Source: Nitrospira sp.
GTDB taxonomy: Bacteria; Nitrospirota; Thermodesulfovibrionia; Thermodesulfovibrionales; SM23-35
NCBI GenBank assembly: GCA_016873595.1
Contig: VGWZ01000058.1
Location: forward strand, 1 to 9,989
Length of the DNA stretch: 9,989 bases
Reading direction: 5' to 3'
Shown here: positions 1 through 6,577 of the stretch, one piece after another
Layout of the letters: every line of letters begins with the position of its first letter
Numbering within the stretch: the stretch's first letter is position 1
Position numbers and translations under genes: made by a program
The notes under the pieces: generated by a model
The model's database searches: none
The model's input: only the letters and a program-made list of their open reading frames with translations
What the model was told of the DNA's origin: nothing

Positions 1-20
1 TTAACATAAGGCAACAGGTT

Positions 21-50
21 TTTTCATGAAATTGTTTCTCGAAGTTTAAA
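21..50 (+). promoter_or_regulatory. Possible sigma-70-like promoter for riboswitch 1
   Basis: TTTTCA at 21-26 and TTTAAA at 45-50, with an 18-base spacer, each match 4 of 6 bases of the -35 and -10 consensus. A start about 7 bases downstream of the -10 would fall at the first bases of the aptamer P1 stem (55-59). That is where a transcript should begin for a switch so close to its promoter. The hexamers are weak and AT-rich sequence yields such matches by chance, so this rests mainly on position. Confidence 0.3.
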
Positions 51-54
51 TGTA

Positions 55-104
55 GGACGATGGAGTTCGTTTAAATGTCCTGATTCAGGACTGATAACTC
101 CTAC
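55..104 (+). ncRNA. Fluoride riboswitch aptamer 1 (crcB motif)
   Basis: This matches the crcB-motif fluoride aptamer closely, including the conserved GATGGAGTTCG at the 5' side and CTGATAACTCCTAC at the 3' side. P1 pairs GGACG (55-59) with CGTTT (68-72) using two G-U pairs. The second stem pairs GTCCTG (77-82) with CAGGAC (86-91). The pseudoknot pairs the P1 loop GGAGTT (62-67) with AACTCC (96-101). In this family the folded RNA binds Mg2+-coordinated fluoride. The 3' pseudoknot strand is shared with the terminator at 96-131, so ligand binding should permit transcription into the NTPase and PEP synthase genes. The recognition comes from conserved bases and all three helices, not from a covariance-model search. 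Confidence 0.94.
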
Positions 105-131
105 TGATTAATGAATTGGTGGGAGTTTTTT
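96..131 (+). terminator. Riboswitch 1 expression platform: intrinsic terminator
   Basis: AACTCCTAC (96-104) pairs over nine bases with GTGGGAGTT (119-127), with one G-U pair and a 14-base loop, followed by a six-T run at 126-131. Its left arm includes the 3' strand of the aptamer pseudoknot (96-101), so aptamer and terminator exclude each other. This predicts termination without fluoride and read-through with it. The TTG at 116 lies inside this hairpin, which argues against its use as a start codon. Confidence 0.9.
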
Positions 132-151
132 ATTTTAAAAAGGTTTGTTTC

Positions 152-946
152 ATGGGTGTGTTAATAGGAAGAGACAGAGAAATAGGCTTAATCAGAAATC
201 ATATCAAGGAGATGAAGTCTTTTCACATCTATGGCCCTGAGGGTGTCGGAAAGACAGCACTTCTCGAGTATGTCTACAGTAATTGGAATTATTTTCAAAC
301 ACCCCTTGTTCCTATTTTATGCAGAACGAGCAGAACGTTAAGAGAAATACTTATCCATATAGCTGGTTACTTGCTTTATTCTTCACATACTCTTCAGAAC
401 ATAGATAAGTTCAAAAGGATTAAAGAGATTAGGCACAGGAGTGACCTAAAGACTATAAATTCGAGGGACTTAAAGAATATTATATTTCGGAATATAAGCA
501 GTAGAAGATTTTGTATAATCCTTGACCATCTTGAGCATGTCACACCAAAGATAAATGCTTTTTTAACCCCCTTAAAAGATGTTGCAATGATAATTACCGC
601 CAGCAGGCAAAGCTGGGAACTAACTGATTATAATTTTAAAGGCAAACTCAGTTACTGTCTTTACCTTGTGCCAAAACTCAAGGTAACAAATTTGTCAAAG
701 AGGAATGCATATCTACTAATGGAGTATTTATACAAGAACCTACCCATGAGCATTCGTAATAAATCACAACTTTTTAAAGAAATATTTTATATCACTGAAG
801 GCAATCCAGGGATGATGAGAGAGATTTTTGAAAAAGCACAAAGACATGAATACGTCAAAGGTGACATGTTAAATCTGAAACTTATTCAGATAGATTGTCA
901 AATGGACAAAATTAATACTCTACGCCCTACATGTGGAATGAAATGA
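152..946 (+). CDS. Small P-loop NTPase (AAA/STAND-like), fluoride-switch controlled
   Basis: This 264-residue protein has an N-terminal GRDREI-type entry motif, a Walker A loop GPEGVGKT (residues 28-35), a hydrophobic strand ending in a Walker B-like aspartate (CIILD, 121-125) and a sensor-like ITASR (148-152). That order is typical of the ATPase core of AAA/STAND proteins and of the ATPase families resembling archaeal ones. No transmembrane segment or recognisable effector domain is present, so the partner and role are unknown. I chose ATG 152 because the in-frame TTG at 116 lies within the riboswitch terminator, and AAAAAGG at 137-143 gives an acceptable ribosome site. It is the first gene after fluoride switch 1 and is followed 120 bases later by PEP synthase. 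By eye it is more AT-rich than that neighbour, which could mean separate acquisition. The NTPase call is firm; the subfamily is not. Confidence 0.8.
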   Translation: MGVLIGRDREIGLIRNHIKEMKSFHIYGPEGVGKTALLEYVYSNWNYFQTPLVPILCRTSRTLREILIHIAGYLLYSSHTLQNIDKFKRIKEIRHRSDLKTINSRDLKNIIFRNISSRRFCIILDHLEHVTPKINAFLTPLKDVAMIITASRQSWELTDYNFKGKLSYCLYLVPKLKVTNLSKRNAYLLMEYLYKNLPMSIRNKSQLFKEIFYITEGNPGMMREIFEKAQRHEYVKGDMLNLKLIQIDCQMDKINTLRPTCGMK

Positions 947-1066
947 AAATACATTAATGATTAAAAACTTAGGAGGAACAATTAGTAGGTTCGAGGTTGA
1001 AGGCAACACTGAGGTATTGAAGTCTTTTCAACATATCATTGTTCCTAAAGAAGGGAGGTAGTTTCT

Positions 1067-3460
1067 GTGAAGAAGCATGATTATATTTTATGGTTTAATG
1101 ACCTAAGGAAGGAGGATATCCCTCTTGTTGGAGGCAAATGCGCCAACCTCGGTGAAGTAGCAGGTAAGATTGGTATACCTGTCCCGAATGGATTTGCCAT
1201 CTCAGCTTATGCATACAAAGTTTTTCTGGAAAAGACGAAAGCAGACGAGAAAATTGAAGCTCTCCTCTCAGGCATGGATATATCCGATATGGAATCTCTT
1301 GACGATGTATCAAAGAAGATCAGGAACTATGTTGAAGGTTTGCCAATGCCGAAGGAGATCGAAAAAGCGATATTAAAGGCCTATGAGGAACTTTGTGAAA
1401 ATGCCGGCATGAAGAAGATGCATGTTGCTGTCCGCTCTTCGGCAACAGCCGAGGATTTACCGGGTGCCAGTTTCGCAGGTCTGCAGGATACTTTTTTAAA
1501 TGTTACAGAGGAGAATCTTTTAAACAGTATTAAAAAGTGCTGGAGTTCGCTTTTTACTCCAAGGGTCATTGTCTATAGAAAAGAAAAGGGATTTTCACAT
1601 AGTGATGTTCTTATTAGTGTAGCAGTCCAGCAGCTTCTTTTTTCAAAAGCATCAGGCGTTATGTTCACCCTTGAGCCAGTCAGCGGTGAAAAAGACAGAA
1701 TAGTTATCAACGCCTCATGGGGATTGGGTGAAGCGATAGTGAGCGGCCAGGTGACACCGGACGAGTATGTTGTAGGCAAGGAAAATTTTAAAATTCTCGA
1801 AAGACATGTAGTGAAGAAGGAAAGGCAGATTATATCTGATAAGAAAGGCGGCACAAAATGGGAAGCGGTACCAGAAACTCTACAGGAAAAATCTGCGCTT
1901 ACCGACAAACAGATTATCCGCCTCGCACAATATGGTGTGAAGATAGAAAAACATTATAGCGGACCGCAGGACATTGAATGGGCTATGGATGATGGTGGGG
2001 GACTTTTTGTCCTCCAGGTAAGGCCTGAAACAGTCCATGGCGCTGAGAAAGAAGCTAAAGCTGCAGTAATAAAGAAAGACATTGAAAAAGAAATACTCAT
2101 TAAAGGCATAGGTGTTAGTCCCGGCCGGGCTTCAGGAAAGGTCAGAGTTATCCTAAATATTAAAGATAAATCGGGTTTTCAGAATGGTGAGATTTTGGTA
2201 ACAGAGATGACTACGCCAGATTGGGTTCCGGTAATGAAGATCGCCGGAGCCATTGTGACGAACCTTGGTGGAAAAACCTGCCATGCTGCGATAGTGAGCC
2301 GTGAACTCGGAGTACCCTGTGTCGTTGGAACCGAAACTGCAACAATAACACTGAAAGATGGCGAAGTTGTGACTGTGGACGGACAACGGGGATTGATATT
2401 TAAGGGCGCTGTCGGAAAGGCAGAAGCAGTGGAAACAGTGGTCTCAAGAGCGCCAACGGATATATCATCTCAGGTTGTCACTTCAACAAAAGTTTATGTA
2501 AATCTTTCTATCCCCGAAATTGCGCAGAAGGTAGCACAAGAGACGAATGCCGATGGTGTAGGGTTGTTGAGAGCAGAACACCTGATGCTCAGCATAGGAA
2601 AGCACCCGAGGCTTCTTTTAGAGCAGGGCGGCGAAAGGCTGATGATTGATAAATTTGCGGGTGGCGTCGGACAGGTTGCTGAGGCATTTTTTCCGCGGCC
2701 TGTCGTGTATAGGTTTCTCGATTTCAAGCCAGATGAATTTCTTGAACTGCCCGGAGGAGAAAAATATGAAAAAGGACATGTCGGGCCGAATCCTATGATC
2801 GGTTATCGTGGAGAATACAGATACACAAAGGAAGATGATATCTTCAGGCTCGAGCTCAAGGCGATCAGACACGCAAGAGAGAAGATGGGATTTACCAATA
2901 TCTGGGTAATGGTACCTTTTGTCAGAACTCTTGATGTGTTTAGAAAGACAGTAAATATTATGTCTGAAGAAGGATTAAACCACAGAACAGACAACAGTTT
3001 ACAGTTATGGATTATGGTTGAAGTTCCGAGTGCAGTTTTCATGATTGAGGAATTCTGCAAAGAAGGAATAGACGGCGTGAGTTTTGGTACCAATGATTTA
3101 ACCATGCTCGTTCTCGGCGTAGACAGAAATGATGCTTCAGTGCAGGAGCTTTATGATGAGAGGAATCTCGGGGTCTTAAGGGCAATCGCTTATACGATGG
3201 CTGTTTGCAAGAAATATGGCGTTACCACCTCAATCTGCGGACAGGCCCCAAGTGTATATCCCGATTATCTGGAATTCATGATACGCTGCGGAGCTACTTC
3301 AATATCTGTTAACCCCGACACTGTGGTCTCATCGAGGAAAAGTGTGGCAGTAATGGAGCAAAAGATTCAGATGGAAAAAGCACTGGGTTTGATAACAAAA
3401 CCGAAGATAGCTAAAATTCCTCTCGAAAAGGTATTCTTTTGGAAGGGCATGGAGGAATAA
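1067..3460 (+). CDS. ppsA: Phosphoenolpyruvate synthase (pyruvate, water dikinase)
   Basis: This cytoplasmic enzyme converts pyruvate, ATP and water to phosphoenolpyruvate, AMP and phosphate. The 797 residues match the usual length of about 790. The N-terminal ATP-grasp domain (about 15-325) shows GGKCANLGE and VAVRSSATAEDLPGASFAG (120 onward). The swivelling phosphohistidine domain has GGKTCHAAIVSRELG with the catalytic His406. The C-terminal TIM barrel (about 470-785) has SFGTNDLTML (672 onward), SICGQAPS with the acid/base Cys724, and SVNPDTV. All key residues are present, so it should be active. The GTG start at 1067 is set by AAGGGAGGT at 1051-1059. It lies downstream of fluoride switch 1, with no clear terminator or promoter between it and the NTPase gene. 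The water-using PEP synthase fits the length and motifs better than pyruvate phosphate dikinase, which is nearer 880 residues. Confidence 0.96.
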   Translation: MKKHDYILWFNDLRKEDIPLVGGKCANLGEVAGKIGIPVPNGFAISAYAYKVFLEKTKADEKIEALLSGMDISDMESLDDVSKKIRNYVEGLPMPKEIEKAILKAYEELCENAGMKKMHVAVRSSATAEDLPGASFAGLQDTFLNVTEENLLNSIKKCWSSLFTPRVIVYRKEKGFSHSDVLISVAVQQLLFSKASGVMFTLEPVSGEKDRIVINASWGLGEAIVSGQVTPDEYVVGKENFKILERHVVKKERQIISDKKGGTKWEAVPETLQEKSALTDKQIIRLAQYGVKIEKHYSGPQDIEWAMDDGGGLFVLQVRPETVHGAEKEAKAAVIKKDIEKEILIKGIGVSPGRASGKVRVILNIKDKSGFQNGEILVTEMTTPDWVPVMKIAGAIVTNLGGKTCHAAIVSRELGVPCVVGTETATITLKDGEVVTVDGQRGLIFKGAVGKAEAVETVVSRAPTDISSQVVTSTKVYVNLSIPEIAQKVAQETNADGVGLLRAEHLMLSIGKHPRLLLEQGGERLMIDKFAGGVGQVAEAFFPRPVVYRFLDFKPDEFLELPGGEKYEKGHVGPNPMIGYRGEYRYTKEDDIFRLELKAIRHAREKMGFTNIWVMVPFVRTLDVFRKTVNIMSEEGLNHRTDNSLQLWIMVEVPSAVFMIEEFCKEGIDGVSFGTNDLTMLVLGVDRNDASVQELYDERNLGVLRAIAYTMAVCKKYGVTTSICGQAPSVYPDYLEFMIRCGATSISVNPDTVVSSRKSVAVMEQKIQMEKALGLITKPKIAKIPLEKVFFWKGMEE

Positions 3461-3496
3461 TAAGTAAGGCGCATCTCTTTTGACATAGATAATATG

Positions 3497-3546
3497 AAAC
3501 GATGGAGTTCGTTTAAATATCCTGATTCAGGACTGATAACTCCTAC
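3497..3546 (+). ncRNA. Fluoride riboswitch aptamer 2 (crcB motif)
   Basis: This is a second copy of the fluoride aptamer. From GATGGAGTTCG to CTCCTAC it differs from aptamer 1 at one of 46 bases (A at 3519 for G at 77). P1 pairs AAACG (3497-3501) with CGTTT (3510-3514), so the two bases that differ from copy 1 in the 5' strand still pair (A-T in place of G-U). The second stem pairs TCCTG (3520-3524) with CAGGA (3528-3532). The pseudoknot pairs GGAGTT (3504-3509) with AACTCC (3538-3543). It sits 36 bases after the PEP synthase stop and ahead of the Cys-rich/radical SAM genes. A perfect TTGACA occurs at 3480-3485 but has no -10 at usable spacing, so whether this switch has its own promoter or acts on the upstream transcript is open. 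Confidence 0.94.
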
Positions 3547-3608
3547 CACCCCCTCCTTATCCTCCCCCATCGAGGGGGAGGGTGGGGTGGGGGTTGTAGG
3601 AGTTTTTT
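3538..3608 (+). terminator. Riboswitch 2 terminator with a long nested hairpin
   Basis: AACTCCTAC (3538-3546) pairs perfectly with GTAGGAGTT (3596-3604), followed by six Ts at 3603-3608. The helix continues after one C/T mismatch as ACCCCC (3548-3553) with GGGGGT (3589-3594). It is capped by CCTCCCCC (3561-3568) pairing with GGGGGAGG (3574-3581) over an ATCGA loop. The left arm overlaps the pseudoknot strand 3538-3543, so aptamer folding and termination are mutually exclusive, as in switch 1. The arm is far longer and more GC-rich than in copy 1. Confidence 0.9.
3547..3595. repeat. GC-rich palindromic (REP-like) repeat in terminator loop
   Basis: This 49-base block of C-runs followed by G-runs replaces the AT-rich 14-base terminator loop of riboswitch 1. 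It forms its own hairpin (3561-3568 with 3574-3581) plus an outer 6-bp helix. Blocks of the type CACCCCC...CCTCCCCC...GGGGGAGG...GGGG are, from memory, common dispersed palindromic repeats in several environmental bacterial lineages. Its presence only in copy 2 suggests insertion into an existing terminator. No target duplication is evident. Confidence 0.6.
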
Positions 3609-3672
3609 AATTTTAGAGATTTTAATAAATCAAAATCGTTAACCATGTAAACAAAGATAAAAGGTATTTTGA

Positions 3673-4263
3673 ATGGATGAGGATGCAGTTATAAGAGACA
3701 TTTTATCAATACCTCACAGATGCTATACTTGTGAGCGCCTTGATGGAATAGAATTTGACTATATGTGTAAAATCCAGCATCAAATTATCAGGAATGATAA
3801 TTTGAAAGCCAATTTTATAGAAAAGGGGCTCTGTAACTACCACTTCTGGAATATCGCCTCTTTAACCACACCTGAAACCATAGCTTTAATGTGCGAAATG
3901 TTAATAGAAAATAATGAATATCCTTCTCACAGTTGTTCAATATGCGACTATTTAAAAATGAAAGAGGGAGAGTTTTTAAACGACTTCGTAAAGGATATTG
4001 TTTCAGCTTTTGGGAATCTTTCAGAGCCATTAGAAAAAAGGTTCTGTCAGCTACATTTCACATTAATCATGAAAGAGCTTAGCGGGGAAATTGCTGAGTA
4101 CTTTTCCAGCATTCAGAAATTTCATAATGAACAATTATTAAAAGAATTAAAAAGTTTTGTAGAGAAAAAAAACAGCAGTCATGAACGAAACAAAAACGAG
4201 AGAACATCATGGTGGAGGGCTGTAGAGAAATTGGTTGGAAGAAAAGGCATGTGGGGAAAATAG
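3673..4263 (+). CDS. Cysteine-rich protein with two CxxC-33-CxxH units
   Basis: I do not recognise this 196-residue protein by name. It has a duplicated metal-site pattern: CYTC (Cys17, Cys20) then CNYH (Cys54, His57), and CSIC (Cys88, Cys91) then CQLH (Cys125, His128). The distance from first Cys to third Cys is 37 residues in both halves, and the halves are offset by 71. This strongly implies two zinc- or other metal-binding repeats; it resembles some uncharacterised DUF families of CPxC/LCxxH proteins. The C-terminus (about 130-196) is charged, helical and rich in Lys and Glu. No signal peptide or membrane helix is visible. ATG 3673 is supported by AAAAGG at 3659-3664. It is the first gene after fluoride switch 2 and lies about 80 bases upstream of the radical SAM gene, so the two are probably co-transcribed. 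Confidence 0.75.
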   Translation: MDEDAVIRDILSIPHRCYTCERLDGIEFDYMCKIQHQIIRNDNLKANFIEKGLCNYHFWNIASLTTPETIALMCEMLIENNEYPSHSCSICDYLKMKEGEFLNDFVKDIVSAFGNLSEPLEKRFCQLHFTLIMKELSGEIAEYFSSIQKFHNEQLLKELKSFVEKKNSSHERNKNERTSWWRAVEKLVGRKGMWGK

Positions 4264-4341
4264 AATGCTAAACGTTGAAGATATTACCTGTTTGTCAGTA
4301 TGGATAAAGAATTAAAGGCAGTTAATAATGGAGGAGGCATT

Positions 4342-6081
4342 GTGCCGGCGGCGAAATCGATAAAAATACTCCTCATTTATCCTTATTTCCTTGACGATAG
4401 GCTTTATGCAGAGAATGTCGGCGTTCCGCCTATCGGACTATATTATATCGGTGCATTGCTCAGAGAACATGCGTATGATGTGGAGATCCTGAACTGGTAC
4501 GATATTAATAAAAGGCCTCACGAGATTGAGAAGACACTCAAAGACAAGATGCCTGATGTTATCGGTTTTTCCATCGTCCATGCCAACCGATGGGGCGGGG
4601 TCGATATAGCAAAGGTTGCCAAGAAGATACTGCCAGCGGTGAAAATTGTTTTTGGCGGAATCGGTGCAACTTTCCTGTGGGAACATCTGCTGAGGCACTT
4701 CCGAGAGATTGATTATATCATTCTGGGCGAAGGGGAATACAGCTTCTTAGAGCTTCTCCAGCAGATCGAGAAAGGAAAAGAGGTGAGTCCGGACACAATC
4801 GGGGGGATAGCTTTCCAGAAGGGAGAAGAAATAGTCAAGACAGAAGTCGGCGAAATTGTGAGGGAGCTTGACCAATTGCCGATGCCTTCAAAATATTTTA
4901 CGTTTCAGCACGTGGTCTCATCCCGGGGCTGCCCTTTCAACTGTACTTTCTGCGGATCACCCCGTTTCTGGGGACGCAGGGTAAGATTCCACTCGCCTGA
5001 TTATTTTGTCGAACAATTGGAACAACTCCATCAGAAAGGAGTCTCCTTCTTCTATATTTCGGATGATACCTTCACCATGAGAGAGGATCGCGTGATACAG
5101 ATCTGCATGAAGATTATCGAAAAGCGTCTCAAGATCACGTGGTTTGCCATCTCACGAGTAAATTTTGTGAGCGAAGAAATGCTGTACTGGATGAGGAGGG
5201 CGGGTTGCATCCAGATCAGCTATGGTGTGGAAAGCGGCTCTGAAAAGATCAGAGAAGCTCTGAACAAGAACATCAGAACCGAAGATATTAAAAGGGCTTT
5301 TGAGCTGACATCCCAGTATGGCATACTGCCCCGCGCTTACTTTATCTACGGGTCGCCGGGCGAAACTTCGGAGACGATTAAGGAGACTATAGATTTGATT
5401 CGAGCGATTAAACCCTTGAGTGCGATCTTCTATATTCTGGACATTTTCCCCGGGACCGCCTTGTATGAGGATTTTCAGGAGAGAACGAAGTCAGGAGATA
5501 ATATCTGGCTGAAAAGAATAGAGGATATCATGTATTTTGAATCCGATCAGCGCTTGTCAAAGGAGCAAATCCTGTCCTTCGGCGGGAAACTCAGGTCAGA
5601 GTTTTACAAGAACCTTCCGAAATTTGTCGATGCGCTGAACCTTATCGATAAAGATGACCTCCATGAGAGTCATGCCGATTTTCTTTCGAGGCTCGCCATG
5701 ACCTTTAGCCACGGCGAGTATGCAGCCATCGAGGCTATTCCGGAAAAAGAAAAAGTCGCCGAAAGGCTATATACCAGGGCTTTGTCATACTTTCCAGACC
5801 ACCGGGCCTATCTTGGACTGGGGATTATTAAACAGAAGGAAAGAAAATATGAGGAATCCATAGCAATTCTATCAGAAGCGAGGAAATATTATCCAGAAAG
5901 TGAACAGATCGCCGTCTGTCTCGGTGTAAGTTATATGAACGTTGGTCGATTCGATGAGGCTTTAAAATGCTTTCAGACATTTCCCCATTCGCAAACGGCT
6001 CTGGCATATACCGCCGCTTGTTATCGAGCGCTGGATGACCACGAAAAAGCATCTTCTATACTCAAGAGACGGGACGCGTGA
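4342..6081 (+). CDS. B12-binding-type radical SAM protein with C-terminal TPRs
   Basis: The N-terminus (KILLIYP, PPIGLYYIGALL at about residue 29, GFSIVHAN, GGIGATF, ILGEGE) is the Rossmann-like cobalamin-binding fold found at the front of BchE-type radical SAM enzymes. As in BchE, no DxHxxG motif is evident, so cobalamin binding would be base-off without that histidine, or absent. The radical SAM core follows with SRGCPFNCTFCG: Cys197, Cys201 and Cys204 should ligate the 4Fe-4S cluster that cleaves S-adenosylmethionine. It continues through ISYGVESGSE and YFIYGSPGE. From about residue 473 to the end are TPR-like helical pairs, a likely partner-binding tail. Substrate is unknown; such enzymes methylate or rearrange unactivated carbons. 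I prefer GTG 4342, preceded by GGAGGAGG (4330-4337), over the in-frame ATG 4300, which has no ribosome site. Its stop overlaps the next start. Confidence 0.88.
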   Translation: MPAAKSIKILLIYPYFLDDRLYAENVGVPPIGLYYIGALLREHAYDVEILNWYDINKRPHEIEKTLKDKMPDVIGFSIVHANRWGGVDIAKVAKKILPAVKIVFGGIGATFLWEHLLRHFREIDYIILGEGEYSFLELLQQIEKGKEVSPDTIGGIAFQKGEEIVKTEVGEIVRELDQLPMPSKYFTFQHVVSSRGCPFNCTFCGSPRFWGRRVRFHSPDYFVEQLEQLHQKGVSFFYISDDTFTMREDRVIQICMKIIEKRLKITWFAISRVNFVSEEMLYWMRRAGCIQISYGVESGSEKIREALNKNIRTEDIKRAFELTSQYGILPRAYFIYGSPGETSETIKETIDLIRAIKPLSAIFYILDIFPGTALYEDFQERTKSGDNIWLKRIEDIMYFESDQRLSKEQILSFGGKLRSEFYKNLPKFVDALNLIDKDDLHESHADFLSRLAMTFSHGEYAAIEAIPEKEKVAERLYTRALSYFPDHRAYLGLGIIKQKERKYEESIAILSEARKYYPESEQIAVCLGVSYMNVGRFDEALKCFQTFPHSQTALAYTAACYRALDDHEKASSILKRRDA

Positions 6082-6401
6082 AAATGTTGAAAAGATTGAA
6101 GGACACTTATCTCCTGAAGCGAAGGATAGAGGAGCTTGAGGCGTCTATACGAAGTAAAGACGAACTCATTCAGAGACTTGAAGAGGAAAATGCATCTCTT
6201 AACGCGAGGTTAACAAAAATCGTCTTTGAACATCGGGATATCGATGGTAAGATCGCCGGAATGAATTACAGACTCTATGAGCTAACGAGTGAAAATAAGA
6301 TACTGAAATTGAACCTTATTGGAGCAAGGGCCCAGAGGGATGGAATGCAGAGATGGGTTGAACAGATGAAGGAGCAAGTGTATGGCAGCAACAATAAATG
6401 A
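6078..6401 (+). CDS. Short coiled-coil protein coupled to the radical SAM gene
   Basis: This 107-residue, highly charged protein carries a long heptad-like coiled coil (about residues 10-60, RIEELEASIRSKDELIQRLE then EENASL) and a second helix toward the end (about 70-100). It has no catalytic motif, Cys cluster, signal peptide or membrane segment. GTG 6078 overlaps the radical SAM stop codon in the arrangement GTGA; ATG 6084 is an alternative two codons later. Overlap with no separate Shine-Dalgarno implies translational coupling and similar dosage. A partnership with the TPR tail of the radical SAM protein is plausible (inference). Function unknown. Its last codons once overlapped the start of the next gene at 6382. 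Confidence 0.72.
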   Translation: MKMLKRLKDTYLLKRRIEELEASIRSKDELIQRLEEENASLNARLTKIVFEHRDIDGKIAGMNYRLYELTSENKILKLNLIGARAQRDGMQRWVEQMKEQVYGSNNK

Positions 6402-6402
6402 G

Positions 6403-6577
6403 ACCTAAATTGAGCGATTTATTTATTTAAAACCATATTAATCAAGGTATTCTAAAGAAAATGCAATCACCCAATAAGTGTCATTCTCTGGCTTGACCAG
6501 AGAATCCAGTTCTTTTGTTTCTGGATTCCCCGATCAAGTCGGGGAATGACAAAGTATTAGAATCGCTCAATTTAGGT
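6403..6577. mobile_element. MITE-like element, 175 bp, 17-bp perfect TIRs
   Basis: ACCTAAATTGAGCGATT (6403-6419) is the exact inverse of AATCGCTCAATTTAGGT (6561-6577). GAG flanks both sides (6400-6402 and 6578-6580), or TGAG if one terminal base is shared, consistent with a 3-4 bp target duplication. There is no transposase gene inside, only AT-rich sequence and the paired-hairpin repeat at 6480-6550. The element interrupts the gene beginning at 6382, and its removal with one GAG restores that frame, which is strong evidence that it is a real insertion. The mobilising transposase is not in this window. Confidence 0.78.
6480..6550. repeat. Paired-hairpin palindromic repeat (REP/BIME-like)
   Basis: Two inverted 30-base arms (6480-6509 and 6521-6550) flank an 11-base spacer. 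Each arm is also a hairpin around CTTGA or TCAAG: ATTCTCTGG with CCAGAGAAT in the left arm, ATTCCCCGA with TCGGGGAAT in the right. The arms differ at six positions, which fall as three complementary pairs, so each arm keeps its own fold. The CTGGATTCCCCG...CGGGGAATGAC type is, from memory, a frequent dispersed repeat in environmental bacteria. Confidence 0.8.

Noticed and set aside
116..151. TTG start at 116 extending the NTPase by 12 residues
   Set aside because: It falls inside the riboswitch 1 terminator hairpin and T-run and has no Shine-Dalgarno. ATG 152 is better placed.
957..1061. A 34-codon open frame (MIKNLGGTISRF...) between the NTPase and ppsA, ending at the ppsA ribosome site
   Set aside because: It has no Shine-Dalgarno and no recognisable protein features. 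Coupling to ppsA is conceivable but unsupported.
1573..3105. Minus-strand open frames of 77-111 codons opposite ppsA
   Set aside because: They are shadows of the ppsA reading frame, with no ribosome sites and no protein motifs.
3480..3495. Perfect TTGACA followed by TAATAT as a promoter for switch 2
   Set aside because: The hexamers are only 4 bases apart, and no -10 element lies about 17 bases downstream. It cannot be called a standard promoter.
3538..3608. The long GC-rich hairpin as a simple ppsA terminator
   Set aside because: It does end ppsA transcripts, but its left arm is the pseudoknot strand of aptamer 2, so it is the switch's regulated terminator and not an independent one.
4300..4341. 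ATG 4300 as start of the radical SAM gene
   Set aside because: There is no ribosome site before it. GTG 4342 has GGAGGAGG directly upstream and puts the KILLIYP strand near the N-terminus as expected.
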